In this document: in pieces, positions 24,496 to 36,295 of the stretch
Layout of the letters: each line of letters begins with the position of its first letter
Numbering within the stretch: position 1 is the stretch's first letter
Assembly (NCBI GenBank): GCA_963969595.1
Contig: OZ018417.1
Span: forward strand, 11,348,501 to 11,412,500
Direction: 5' to 3'
Source: Neckera pumila
Lineage: Eukaryota; Streptophyta; Bryopsida; Hypnales; Neckeraceae
Length of the DNA stretch: 64,000 nucleotides
Program-made: the position numbers and the translations under genes
Notes under the pieces: model-generated
Seen by the model: only the letters and a program-made list of their open reading frames with translations
What the model was told of the DNA's origin: nothing
Database searches by the model: none

Positions 24496-25476
24496 GTACA
24501 ATTGGACTAGACTAGCAATATATACAAATCCAAACAACATCACCATATCAATTGGACAAATTTGATGTACCTACATTCTGTTAGCCTAATTCCATCACAT
24601 AATTATCCATAAAACAAAAACCACTTAAAAAAAGGAAATTGCAAACTTTAATGTATGATTCTTGGCATGCACCACCAAGGCGGACAATGAACGCCTGATT
24701 TGCACTAGTTTTGCACTAAATTTGCACTAGAAACTCTACTCCATTTTGTTGCAATTACCTCATGATCTTTATTAGAAATTTGCAACTTTTTTACACCTTT
24801 CTATTTTTATAAAATGCACATGAAAAAAACTGGGAAATATGCAAATTCAAAATCTTTAAAGGCCAATCTAAGCTTTTGAATATCAAATATAAATATAAAC
24901 ATGTGAAAAAAATCCTAAAATAGTTGTAATATAAAATTAAAAAAATCCTTTTGAAGATAATTATTTATATTAAAAAATTCAATTATTTTTTCATCCATTT
25001 TCAATGAGACCTTTAAATTGAGTGTATTGTACATGATGTATTGTGACAAAGCGCCCTTTTTTGCATAATTTTTCTCATCCTATCCACCTTGAGATTTTTT
25101 CATTGATTTTTTGAATGTGATTATGTACCTTGAATATTGAAACTAGAGATGGCAAAAATCATGATCTATCCACGACATGTAAGTACTATACTGTACTATG
25201 TTGTACCAATTAATACAAAAGCAAAAAAAATTCAAAAAAAGAACATTTTGAGGTTTTAAATCATAATAAATTTATCATAGGTGAAAAATCTAAAAAATTG
25301 GCAATTTTTGACCCAATTTTTGAGGACTTGACGATGATGAAAATTCAAAAAAAGAATGAACTAGAGACAATTTTCAATGTTCAATGTTCAAAAGTGCATG
25401 TTCTTGGGAGCCCTTTATGTACAAACATGGGGAACATAGAATCATCTATTTTAGATGCTCCCACAACAAAAAAACA

Positions 25477-25748
25477 CATTAGAGGGGATTTGGGGCCTTT
25501 AGAGGGCCGTTTTTGGCCCGTTCCCGATTCTGTGAATAGTGGTATAAGCTGTTAAAAAATATTTATTTAATAAATAAAAAACAAAAACAAAAACCATTTT
25601 CAGCAATTTTTATTTATTTATTAATTTTCTTTACAAAATGACATAGCACAATTTGTGCCACATCAGCCAGTTGTTGTAGCTGCGTTCCTATAGTTTGAGA
25701 ACGCAACAAAACTTGCAATCTTCCAAAGGCCTTGAATCCTCTCTAATG
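25477..25748. mobile_element. CATTAG-type element E2
   Basis: 272 bp with ends CATTAGAGGGGATTTGGGGC and CTTGAATCCTCTCTAATG. A small subterminal palindrome GGGCC-n5-GGCCC lies near 25504-25519. Unit A near 6368/6369 lacks it, and the flanks join without an evident duplication. Non-coding. Confidence 0.7.
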
Positions 25749-25904
25749 ATATATGCCTACTATGGAAATAGGCCACAAAAATTTCAAGTCTAGATCATTA
25801 CTTTTGAGTATTCTATGCTACTCAAAACCCCTTACCTTGAAAATGAGACAAATTAGCAAAACTTATTTCAAAATATAAAATGATTACTTCAAATTTCAAA
25901 AAAA

Positions 25905-26262
25905 CTCGTGTGGCCTTGTGCCGTTGGCCCAATTTTCATCTACTTCCTATTCCACTCCTGGTTCTACTTCCGATTCTATTCCCAGTTCTACTCCCAGTTC
26001 CACTCCCAGTAGCAAGAACGCCACCAAAATCAAAGTAAAAGTAATTTTCTAATTTTTTAATCAATAAATACTTTGAAATTCAATAACTTTTGCACCACCG
26101 ATCCAAACGCCACGAAACCAAGCCAGTGCACCCCTCCTCGGCGAGAGCTTTCCGACAGTACCAAGCACGCGGCCGAGGGACACACGGTCAGGAAGTTGTC
26201 CACGCTACAAACAAAACAAACAAACAAACAAACAAACAAACAAACAAACAAACAAACAAACA
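25905..26262 (+). mobile_element. Retroposon-like insert with (AAAC)n tail
   Basis: Private to unit B and markedly GC-richer than its surroundings. It contains about five copies of a 12-bp unit of the type TCTACTCCCAGT (25956-26012), a GC-rich body, and ends in a run of about 12 AAAC units (26208-26262). A simple-repeat tail is common in some non-LTR retroelements and SINEs. Flanking duplications could not be fixed. Open frames through the tail are artefacts of the microsatellite. Confidence 0.45.
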
Positions 26263-26531
26263 GCCTCATTTAAGGTATTGATAAGGGATAAAATTCCAAC
26301 AAATACGTTTATATCTAATAAAAAAATTTAGGTTCATTAGATTCATGCTTCCAAAGTAATAAAGGATCATGAGTCTATGACGCTACTTGTGCCATAATTA
26401 AGGACCGATGTTTCTTACAAACACCCGTTGACAAGACTATTAGGACTCTAAAATATACTTAGGGCAAAAATCACAACCATCCACACTCTCCTACAAAAAT
26501 TCTAAAAAGAAAATCTAGAGAAACCAACACA

Positions 26532-26800
26532 CATCAAGAAAAAATTCCGACTCTCGAAGGGGTTGTCAGAATCTAACTTAGGCACCCTCGGGGTGCAGTT
26601 ATGGAACACTAAGAATTTTTTTTTTTTTTTCTTAGGTTTTTTTGAAAAAAAACATTTAAAAAATTTTCAAGTCTGATGTGGCGCTGATGTGGCACCCTCA
26701 TGCCATGTTGGATTTCACTTTTTGAAAAAAAAAAAAAAAAAAACTTCCCTTATTGCACCGGCTCTTGCAGCCCCTTCCAGGGCTAAATTTTTTTGTAATG
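26532..26800. mobile_element. CATTAG-type element E3
   Basis: 269 bp with ends CATCAAGAAAAAATTCCG and AAATTTTTTTGTAATG and a palindrome GCACCC-tc-GGGGTGC near the left end. Unit A has the empty site at 7700/7701 (AACACA|TACC), with no duplicated bases evident. Non-coding. Confidence 0.65.
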
Positions 26801-28626
26801 TGTATATCTTCACAAGACAAGCCCAATTCCATCTAGTTTATCATCAATCACATGAAAAAATGTAGGTCACCAATTAATCACCTAGATAAAAACATACTAA
26901 CATCAATTGTATAAAACTACAAATGTTAAAACACTACACAAGTGCTTTTACTAACTATACGCAAAGTTAGAGAACACTCCAATATACAAGGTAAGAAAAT
27001 AGAAGATATACTTGCAGTGGCTAGAGATACAAAAAATACAAACCATCTGAAGACTACTACTATCCCCCACTTTTCATGCCATTTTATTTACATTAGAATG
27101 ACTAACCCTCAACAAAAAGCACACCATTCGAAGGTCCTATTACATTTCTACAAATAAACCTTTAGAGAATAGAAATGAATTGGAAATAGAAACATTGACA
27201 ACAAATTAGCAAATAAATTTTGGGCTAAGAAAAATATATTTGATGCTCAAATCAAGTCACCTTTTCAAATTCAGATATAGCCGATATATAGATTAAACAC
27301 AAACATACTTATTTTGGCCATGAAATATCCAAGCACCATATGCCAAATTTACAATCTAAACCAAACTCATGGATACATCTACTACTATGATCTATTGAAC
27401 CACACATTAAAGCATTTTGTACCCAGGCAAAGACATAATAAAGCCTTATTGGAAATTCAAAATCTATTAAAATCATACACAAATTCTAAATGCTTCATTC
27501 TAATGAATACCAAAATTTTTGTTGACCACCCCAAAGATCACACAATTCTCCTATGGCTTTATACATGTCAATTCCCTAACCAACACAGCTGCAAATGTAC
27601 ATCCAAACTTTGTCCAAATCTACTACGTGTATGAATTTTACCACACATGAGTGACCTTCCAAATAACCCATCCAAAAATCATACCATATAATTTATAGAA
27701 TTTACATTCTACAATGGTAGATACTCCACTAAATTCATTAATAAAAAAATCCACAATATTTATCAGAACTTCATACAAAATCCAACAAACTGTAGCTAGA
27801 ATATGCATTAAATAAAATTTATAACATCATGATAAATTATTCAATGTACACACTCCTCTACGAGAAAAAACTTGAGAATAATCAACATCTACCTACATTT
27901 ACAGATCCACCTTAAACTTCATATTCATGATAAGATGTTAACCTTCTCACTAATATATAATCCTTTTAAATACTACAAATATATACAATCCATCTCTAAA
28001 TTCCTTGAAAACAAATTTTCTTGAGGTTTGAGTATCTGACTATCAGGTAGTATAGAGTCTCCTTTCTAACAAAGATATGTAGTATTAGTATAACTCTTGC
28101 TATTCAAATGAATTTCAAGTGGGACCTAAGATAATTAAACTCTTAATTCATGCCAATGTCAAAAACAGATTTGAGTTCTTTTTTTTCTTCTTTGGCGTTG
28201 GAAAGATTTCACATTTGGATCTTTAAAGCTAATTAAAAGAAAAACGATAATACCTTGCTAATTTCTATTTTTTTTTAATAAAGCATATCATTCCAATGGG
28301 ACATAAATTGTATTTTTGTGACCACTAAAAATCAAGAATTGTGCTTAGAAATGCAATAGAACTGGAGATACCATTATAGCTGATTTTGAAGCTCATCTTT
28401 GCAACATTTCAATATCCATCCCAAAGACCATAAATGGTCACTGCAATTCAAATATTCTATTCAAATTTTGTTCCATGTATATAATTTTGATACAAAAATG
28501 CTATGTGGCTTCTCCTATCTTGAAGTCTAAATGAAGATGTTCAACTACCTAAATATATAATAAATAACTACGATAGAAACACCTAAAACTGTCTAAATAA
28601 ACAATTCATACAATAAATTAGTAATT
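26801..28626. other. Shared duplication DNA, no gene
   Basis: Aligns with about 7700-9724 of unit A, lacking the retroposon at 9283-9440. The 106-codon frame at 27314-27634 is broken in unit A and lacks motifs; I call no gene. Confidence 0.55.
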
Positions 28627-29003
28627 CATTAGAGAAAAAATTAGCCCTCCGAAGGGTTGCTCCGGATCAACATGTCAGAGCTATTTTAGGCTTGGCCTAT
28701 CAATTTTAAAAAGTCCCCTTGGTGAGCAGTCAACTTGGCTAACTGCTTGCTGAAATAGTTAGATTTCATATTTTTTTTTTTTGATCTTTTTTTTCTAATA
28801 TTTTTTTAAGATTAATATTAAAATTATTATTATTATTTATTTTTTAATTAATTTTTCACTCATAAAAATTGAGTTCTTGCGCCACTATCACTGCAATTTC
28901 AGCTGTGCAAAAATAGGGGAAAAAATAAATTTTTAGCCCCAAAAAACAAAATTTCAGGATACTTTGGAGGGTTGTGGATGGAGGCCTGAAATTTTTCTTA
29001 ATG
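28627..29003 (+). mobile_element. CATTAG-type element E4
   Basis: 377 bp with ends CATTAGAGAAAAAATTAGCC and GGCCTGAAATTTTTCTTAATG (right end imperfect). It carries the family blocks CTTGGTGAGCAGTCAACTT (near 28718), a T-rich centre, and GCGCCACTATCACTGCAATT (near 28880). The unit A empty site at 9724/9725 (AGTAATT|GCAGTG) rejoins exactly, so there is no target duplication. Confidence 0.85.
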
Positions 29004-29500
29004 GCAGTGAAAACACCTAAAATTGTCAAAATAAACAATTCAGCGTAGTTGGAGGCACTTTTTCCTTAAAATTATAATTTTGTAGTATTGGCAATTGAAA
29101 ATCATGAATTTTCAATAACAAATTAGATTTTCTAGATATGGCGTGTAATTTCTATGAATTTTCAAAGTGGAAGCTCCCTAGGCCTTTGAAACGGTCACAT
29201 AGCTAAATCTGAAATTGAAATTTGACAGAATCAACAGTCAACTAATCACAATTAAATAAAGAAATAATTTAATAACACTCTGAAGTTAACAGAAGTTTAG
29301 ATACTCTTCAAGAAAAATTGAATGTGCATGGATGGATACAAGGACAATTTTGGGTGTTTTTACCTTATGAAAAAAGTTTTAAACTCATGGCCCATACTTC
29401 ATAGCAGCATACCTAAGGACAAGGATTAAAAACCACTTGTCCATATATTATGATTGGACCAATTTATTAACAAGTAACTTCAATAAACTTATGCCTTTAA

Positions 29501-30422
29501 CCCCTAAAGTTTTGTGACTATGTAATCACCAAAAACGCTCCAAAATTGCCCTTTCCAATACAACTACTAAATTTTTGGAAAAAAACATTTTTTGACACAT
29601 GTAACCATAGGATCTTGTAGTATGATGTATTAACATGTGGTAAAAATTTCAGAAAATTCCACCGTGAAGATCAAAAGATATGAGCATTCAAAGTCTCCAA
29701 AACCATTTTTTTAGTCTTGCAAAAAATTGGGAAGCTGCACTTCACAAGCTCATTTTTCAATGAAAAATTGTTCAAAATGGTGGTGCCTCTTTGAATTCAA
29801 TTTCCTAAATAAGTTGGCAATATGCTTGAAATTTTTTGCATCATTTGAAATTGTACAACATATAGGAAAAAAATAGTAAGTAGAAAGAAGTAGATAATGA
29901 TTCAAAATACTAAATTGTTTAGAATTTATTTATGAATTAAAAAATTGCCAATCCCAACGGTTGAAATGTTATAATAATCAATCTACATCCCAAGATTTTG
30001 TTTTTTTCCAAAAATATTGAAAACTAAATCAAATAAACAATTACAAAGTTTTTTTTATAGTAGAGAATCTATAATTGCCCGCAAACTAAAACACCTCATA
30101 ACTTTTGACTCAATGATTGGAATGGAATGATTTGAACCTTTCTACGTATATATAATTGTAGGAAACCAGTTTCAAATTTTTATTTTTGAAAAGATTGTTT
30201 TTTTCAAATTTGCCCAAACTGCCCACCCAATGAAAAAAGTGACATATTAGGCCATAACTTTTTACTCGTATTTCCAAATGTCATGAAATTTAATGCACAT
30301 GAAAGATATTCCTTGTCCCTAAGTTCTATTAAAATTTCAGCCCAAAATATTTAAACCTCTAGTCACATGTTCTTGCCCGAAATTTCTATAATGCCAAAAA
30401 ATGCATGCTGGTCCTTTAGGGG
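29501..30422 (+). mobile_element. TTAA-target non-autonomous element, copy 6
   Basis: 922 bp between TTAA at 29497-29500 and TTAA at 30423-30426, with ends CCCCTAAAG and GGTCCTTTAGGGG. The unit A empty site has a single TTAA at 9982-9985 in matching flanks (TATGCCT on the left, TGTTTTCTAAGC on the right). Second subfamily, with AACCATAGGATCTTGTAGTA near 29602. Confidence 0.93.
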
Positions 30423-30525
30423 TTAATTGTTTTCTAAGCAACTCCATAGCAATAGAGCTACATTTGAGTCCTTTGCCTATGTAGTTTGGCCTTGCTTTGT
30501 GGTTGTTGAATCAAATTGCTTGCTT

Positions 30526-31860
30526 TGTGGTTTAAGCCTTTGGCCTTTGGAAATACTGTTCATGAATACAACAAAGGTCCACTATTTTGTTTTATTCTCG
30601 CATTTGTAAAATTTTGCATTTGTTTCCCTTCTTAGTTTATCATGGATTTCTAACATAGAAAACAATCATTTTCACTACAGACACCTATTGTGGGTGGTTG
30701 CATTTGCAAGAAACACTTGTCATTTTTTTGTCCCCTTGGCTTCAGACGGGTGGATTCTCAATTATAACTTTTGTGGTGTATGTCCAATATACATGAAATT
30801 TGAAATGAAGGTTCATGTGCTAGTTGTAGACATTGAGTAGTTCTTTTGTATTTTTTAAAAACTCATTTATTATTTTTAGAAGCCCCCCAATTGGATGTCT
30901 ACTTTTGCCATTTGGAGGGGATTTAGTCCTATTTTCAACCTGAAAATGCAAATTCAGAGCCAAAATTGGGGAAATAATTGTTGTACTAAGATTGTAGACA
31001 GTGACAACAAATTTTTATGCAAATTCTGACATGTGTGGCATACACATGGACTCAAAATGTATGTCCTTTGCACAAAGACTAGAATGAAAAAAAAATCCTT
31101 TTAGAAGTGTTTGGTGCAATTCAAGCGCATCAAAGTTTAGAAAAAGGACCTCTTTAAATTCATTATTAATGATTTTTTTGACATGATTAAGAATCAAAAT
31201 GTTTATGTACCTATTTTCTGCTAATTTCTAATCCTTTGGCGTTGTAATAGTCTATAGCAGTCAACAATAGTGCATAGTGCTGCATTGATTTTTTTAAGTG
31301 ATTTTTAATGATTTTTCATAAGTTTTATTGATTTTTGATTGATATGTTAATTTCATTTTAATTTATTTTTTAATATTTTAAAACGATTTTAGTGACTTTT
31401 CTAGTTTTTTTAAAGATTTTTAAATTCATCTTTAATAAATTTTTAATTCCATTTTATGACTTAGCTTACAATGCTCCCACATAGTAATTGTAATACTCAC
31501 AGCAGTAGCAGTTCTATGGCAAGAAACAACACTTTTAAGACAAAAACGTTAAGTGTTTCTTGCAACATTTCTTGTACATTTACAAACCAACTAATTGTTT
31601 GTTTATTTGCATGCATGGGCAAAGGTGAAGCTGAGTCTTGTAGTCCTAAAAACGTTGCAGTTGAAACTTCGTGAAGACTCTTGCATCTTGATATTTACAT
31701 TCTGGCCTTTTTTTCACTTTTTGCTCATTGAACTGTAAGTTGCTTCAAATGACTTTGATAGTGTTGTGGAGTTTACAATTTTGTTTTTTGTGAAAAAGTC
31801 TTCTATATGACATAGCTTTACAAATATTCGTCTCTGTGAAAGTCTGGATTCTTGTTTACG
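30526..31860. other. Shared duplication DNA, no gene
   Basis: Aligns with 12093-13500. Short open frames differ from those in unit A. Nothing callable. Confidence 0.5.
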
Positions 31861-31869
31861 TTTCGGTAA

Positions 31870-34800
31870 GTGAAGCCTTAAAAAAGGATGTGTCTTGTAT
31901 GACGACCTTCTCAGACGTAGTGAGTCTCTGTCTTCACTTACTTGCAACTTGACCTGGATATCAATAAAACCAGGCATGTTGTGTGTCTAATGATCCTCTC
32001 ATGGACTCTGAATCCAAGAAAAAACAAATGACTTGCTACATAACCTGGTCGCCTTTATGATCCACTGCCTTCACCATTACAGGCTGTGCAATCAATGATC
32101 TCCGTCATTCCAGGTTCCGCGGTGCACAACTTTGTGCAAACTACAGATAAAATTGCTTTATATAGTGATCGGGACGATGGAGGTGAGCACGTGCCACTTC
32201 TGTTTATCTGTTAAAGGCACTTGACCTCTCCTATAGGACGTCCATCACAATGGTTGCCATTGAGGATAAAGGCAAAGGACTCGATCGACTTCGAGAAGCC
32301 CATAGTGTTCTCGCACAACTCAACATGCAACATGACAAACTCAAATTGAACAAGTTTGTCAAGAATGCTTTAATTAGGACTTGTCAATCCTCATGAGAAC
32401 TGCTCTGATTTGCCTACCATTACGGACTTATCTACAATATGTCTACCCCGTCAGCTTCCCTGCTTCATCCAATGATAGCAAAGCAAAACTAGCATCGCCC
32501 CTGCACATAAAGCTGCAATCAAGGATCTTTCAAAATCCATCCAGACTACCCAGTCGGAAAAAGAGATGGCTTTACTTGAAAATTCTGGTAAAAGCCCTGC
32601 TATTTTTTTTTGCCTTTGTGTGCTGTTGAGGATCAACTAGCATCCAAAGCACTCAGAACCTGGTGCTTGAATAACATCAGCCTCCTAGACCCTATTTCCA
32701 GTCATGTGTGGAAACTATGGGCTAATCTTGTAGAATAAGAAGTTTCGAGTGGTGAGGAAAAAGCTCTCAGTTGTACTAGCCTCCTTGAGAAGTTGGTAGA
32801 ATTGGTCAAATGCTTTTTCAATAGCACTATATAACCGTTGATCACAGATGTACCGTGCAGCAGAGATCAATTCAATATCTGCATTAAGTCGGATGTACTC
32901 AATTGTGCTCCTAGACAACCCTAATGTATTAGTCAATTGGGAACCGCTAGAGTTCCTAGGTATTAGGTGCCGCTGTAGCCAGAATGCCAAAACAGGGTGT
33001 AGGTAACTTACTAATATGCTATGGTTCAACCATAGCATTTGGTTCATGATAAATAATCTGGAGTGCATCTTAACACACAATACTTATCCTTCACTGCCCT
33101 CCAATTCCTCCAAATACAAAGCGTTTTTGACATGGATGAAAAGCGTAGCTTAAATAGCAGTAAAAACACAAGTTATTTTTCTAGGTAACCGTATGATGCT
33201 TGATTGGACACACCAGCTCTGGAGCTAACCAATGATGCTTCTTAGAAGTTCTTACAAGTTACTAGCCAAGCACTACGACGCCTAGGGAGTCAAAAGGGTG
33301 GAACAACTTTTTAAGCCTGCTAAATTGTCCATTGAGGCAGTCGCTACACCACCTTAGAAATGACGCAGACTAAATATGAGTGTTAGCGCTTTGGAGCCTC
33401 AACCAGTGCGTTATGCACTCTGAGGTAAAGCACCTTCAGAAAAACTTATAGATTGTGAAGCATAAAGCCCCGGTAATAGTGCCAGGCACTATTATCGGGG
33501 ATAATAGTGCCCGACACTATTACCGAGGCTCCCACTTGTGCATAATGCAGCGGGACGCCCTTGTGGCGGGGCGTCCCACTATACAACAACTCTCTCCTCC
33601 TGCTGGTCATGGCCTGTTTTTTTGCAATGGAGGAAGAGGTTCTAAAGAGTACAATTGGGGAAGAAGCAATGATGATAAGAGTTATCAATCCCCAGGTGAG
33701 TTCCAATATTTAGGTTGCAACACTCGACGCCAAGAGAACTCACTTGTCCTGACCAACATGTCGAATTTCTTGCATGGCCAAAATACTCCCGCATCCACTG
33801 CTTTCTTTGATGGTTGACGACAAAAACCATGGGCCTCCCCAATGAAAGGCAAAATTTTGAATTGGTGTGCGCTCTATACAAGTGCTGAACGAGTTCTTCT
33901 TCTTCTTATTTATGGAAGAAACAAAGTGCACACGTACTCCATCTTGTAATATCTCACAGTTCATTAAACTTACGGCAATCAACTAGTAGAGCCTTTGAAT
34001 GGCTAAATCTCTGGAAAAATATTCCATGACCTCTTGGTCTTCTTCCAGTTTGACCACCTTTGTCCAGTACTTGAGGACATAAGGTGTCCAAATTGCACCA
34101 AGTATGTCTGGACACACTCAAGCAAGCTTCCAGATCAAATAAATATGGCCTACGATTCTCAGGCCAGTTTGCCAGTGTGTCCTTGATATCCCAACTGTCA
34201 AAAATGAAATTCAATGACTCTTGCAACCTCTATTTTGTTAGGGTTTGGAAAAGGCCTCGAATAATGCTTGCGTTGTATGCATTCGACATATTTGACTACA
34301 AGGTTTGGAGAGATTGAATGGGAATGATTTCATCCCATGCAAAAACAACAACGTTTGGACAATACCGTCTATCATCTTAGAAGCTGCAACAAAGGATCTC
34401 ACGGACTTGCTCCCTGAATGCCCTCCAATACATTAATATTTTCTTGCTACTCTAAAGCAGCATAAATCCAAATATCGCTGGCTAACAAATGCTTTCCAAA
34501 CTGTCTTTTCCAATATTTTGCTCACCCTCACGTCCAACGTGGTTTTCGATACTGTAAGAGTATGGGCAAAACAGACTGAAACTGGATATAAAACTTTCCT
34601 GCATGTTTTGGGTCAGTGGTGCATTTGGGCGTGCCCACCTTATGTTATGAATTTTGAATATGGTTACAACTGGTGTGAAGTGTGAAAGGGAAGGCTACTT
34701 CTGAAAGCATGGCTCTTGAACGGGCCTTTGAAGCAGCAAAGTTTTGTACATCATAACCTTGGTGACAGAATTTGCTCTTGGTAGAAGACAACGAGTCCAG

Positions 34801-35150
34801 CAAGCTTCTAAAGACGAGAACTGGGGCGGCATCTCTTTTGAATGTTTAGGGTACCCAGCTTTTCTTCCCTGAACCCTAATTGTGACGTATTTGCTTACAG
34901 ATTTTTGCCAAAAATTTGACCTACACTTGATGCATCTGGAAAATGTCTTGAAATAGCTTTAAGGAAAAAATTTTGAGGAAAAATTTAAGGGTCTACATGG
35001 CTTCTCAATTTTGTCAAAATCAATTAAATTTTGCTGCAGACAATACAGTATGTGGTTTGGAATTAAGCTAGCAACTAGCTGAGACACCGAGCTTGGTTGT
35101 GAATCCTTGAATGGTCGCACTCAGTAGTTAAATTGGAACAAAAACTACAC
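31870..35150 (+). pseudogene. Decayed coding region of unknown identity (unit B)
   Basis: Counterpart of 13540-16300. The Gly/Arg-rich fragment (about 33590-33817) runs longer here than in unit A, but the earlier fragments carry more stops, and a 175-bp insert splits it at 33409. The two copies decay differently, so the sequence was probably already non-functional or became so soon after duplication. Identity unknown. Confidence 0.3.
33409..33583. mobile_element. Hairpin-rich 175-bp insert
   Basis: Absent from unit A, which reads CCAGTG|CAACAA straight through near 15041. The insert carries an inverted pair TTATGCAC/GTGCATAA near its ends. It also has a nearly perfect hairpin at 33468-33500 (arms CCCCGGTAATAGTGC and GCACTATTATCGGGG), a second AATAGTG/CACTATT hairpin just after it, and a 9-bp perfect stem GGGACGCCC/GGGCGTCCC at 33552-33577. 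No coding. Probably a small foldback element. Confidence 0.6.
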
Positions 35151-35569
35151 AAAATAGTGAAATTAGGTTGCCTTGTCAATTACGTTGCCTTACATGAGAT
35201 AAATTACCTCATCGATCAATGCTTGTTCCACATGGAGGCGCATGCCACTCTTTGAACCAAGCCTTGAACTGGTGCACAAGTCTATGCCATATACATGGCT
35301 CTGAATTGAATGTGTCATTGTACAAATATAACATTCAATAGCATGTGTTGATATTGCCTTGGTTTTACACTGATGGTGTGTCTCTACATCTTCCACCTGT
35401 CTAATTCATCAATAGCTACTGATGAAACACTGTTGGGGTGTGGAATATATCAGTCTGAATGAGGCGTTGAACGCCAACTTCATTATAATGTCGGATATTC
35501 GAGACAGCCACTTGAATTTTTCAGCCTGGAACATAAATACATCTGCAACAGTTTGTACAGCTTTGTGCA

Positions 35570-35781
35570 ATTTTTTTTTTTTTTTTTTTAAACAAATGAA
35601 ACAGAATTTCATTGCAAGGGACAAAGTAAGCGTACAAGACTGACAGCCACAAGTGGCCTGCCGGGAAACAACGGGACCACAGACGGACGTACAAAACAGA
35701 CCGGACCAAAGGACGAGAATGCGCAGCAGCGTGCATGCAGCATTGCAGCTCGATCAGAGCTAGGCCGAGCAGGCGAGCAGG
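35570..35781 (-). mobile_element. Poly(A) retroposon (minus strand)
   Basis: Begins with a run of about 20 T and is bounded by direct repeats TTTGTGCA (35562-35569 and 35782-35789). Unit A has one TTTGTGCA at this site. The GC-rich body next to a poly(A) end on the minus strand fits a 5'-truncated LINE or a SINE. Frames on the minus strand here are too short to assign. Confidence 0.8.
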
Positions 35782-35968
35782 TTTGTGCAGTTGAATGTCG
35801 CAATCTTGGCGCACTAAATGGTACGTCCCAATGGGAGAGACTAGCTTGCAGAGAAATTCTGAGTTGAACACTGAAGTTTGTTACATCATATCAGAAAAAA
35901 CTGGACAAAAATGTACGTGCAGATCGATGGAACATGGAAACTCTGATCGAGCAGAACAAGCTAGGAAA

Positions 35969-36228
35969 CACTGGGAACTTTGAAGACTTTATGCTGGGCT
36001 AACTCGTGAAGAGTTAGGCCCCCTTTTGGCCCATTTTAGTACAAATCCGAGGTGGGGGGTGCGAAACTTCTGCTCCCCCTTTTGGCCCATTTTTGTACGC
36101 ATTAGGCCTCAATTGACGCCCAAAGTGCGCGGAACTCAGGTTCCTGCGGTCTTCTGAACCTCAGCCCGAACCAGATGCACATTAGGCCCCCCTTTAGGCC
36201 CGGCATAAAGTGGCAGAAGTTCCCAGTG
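35969..36228. mobile_element. Inverted-repeat element with CACTGGGAACTT ends
   Basis: The left end CACTGGGAACTTTG and right end AGAAGTTCCCAGTG are inverted copies. The unit lies only in unit B; unit A reads GGAAACGTGTACC. The flank AAA precedes it and ATAAA follows, so a 3-bp AAA duplication with two extra bases is possible. Internally, a block of the type CCCCCTTTTGGCCCATTTT is repeated at about 36019 and 36077. CACTG ends would be compatible with the CACTA superfamily. Confidence 0.6.
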
Positions 36229-36295
36229 ATAAACGGTGTACCGGTACTCCAGATTGAAGAGAAATATTATTATTATGGACTGTCCGAATGGAAGC

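Noticed and set aside
26057..26281. Open frames through the AAAC repeat
   Set aside because: Length comes from the microsatellite, which is open in several frames; the repetitive protein has no meaning.
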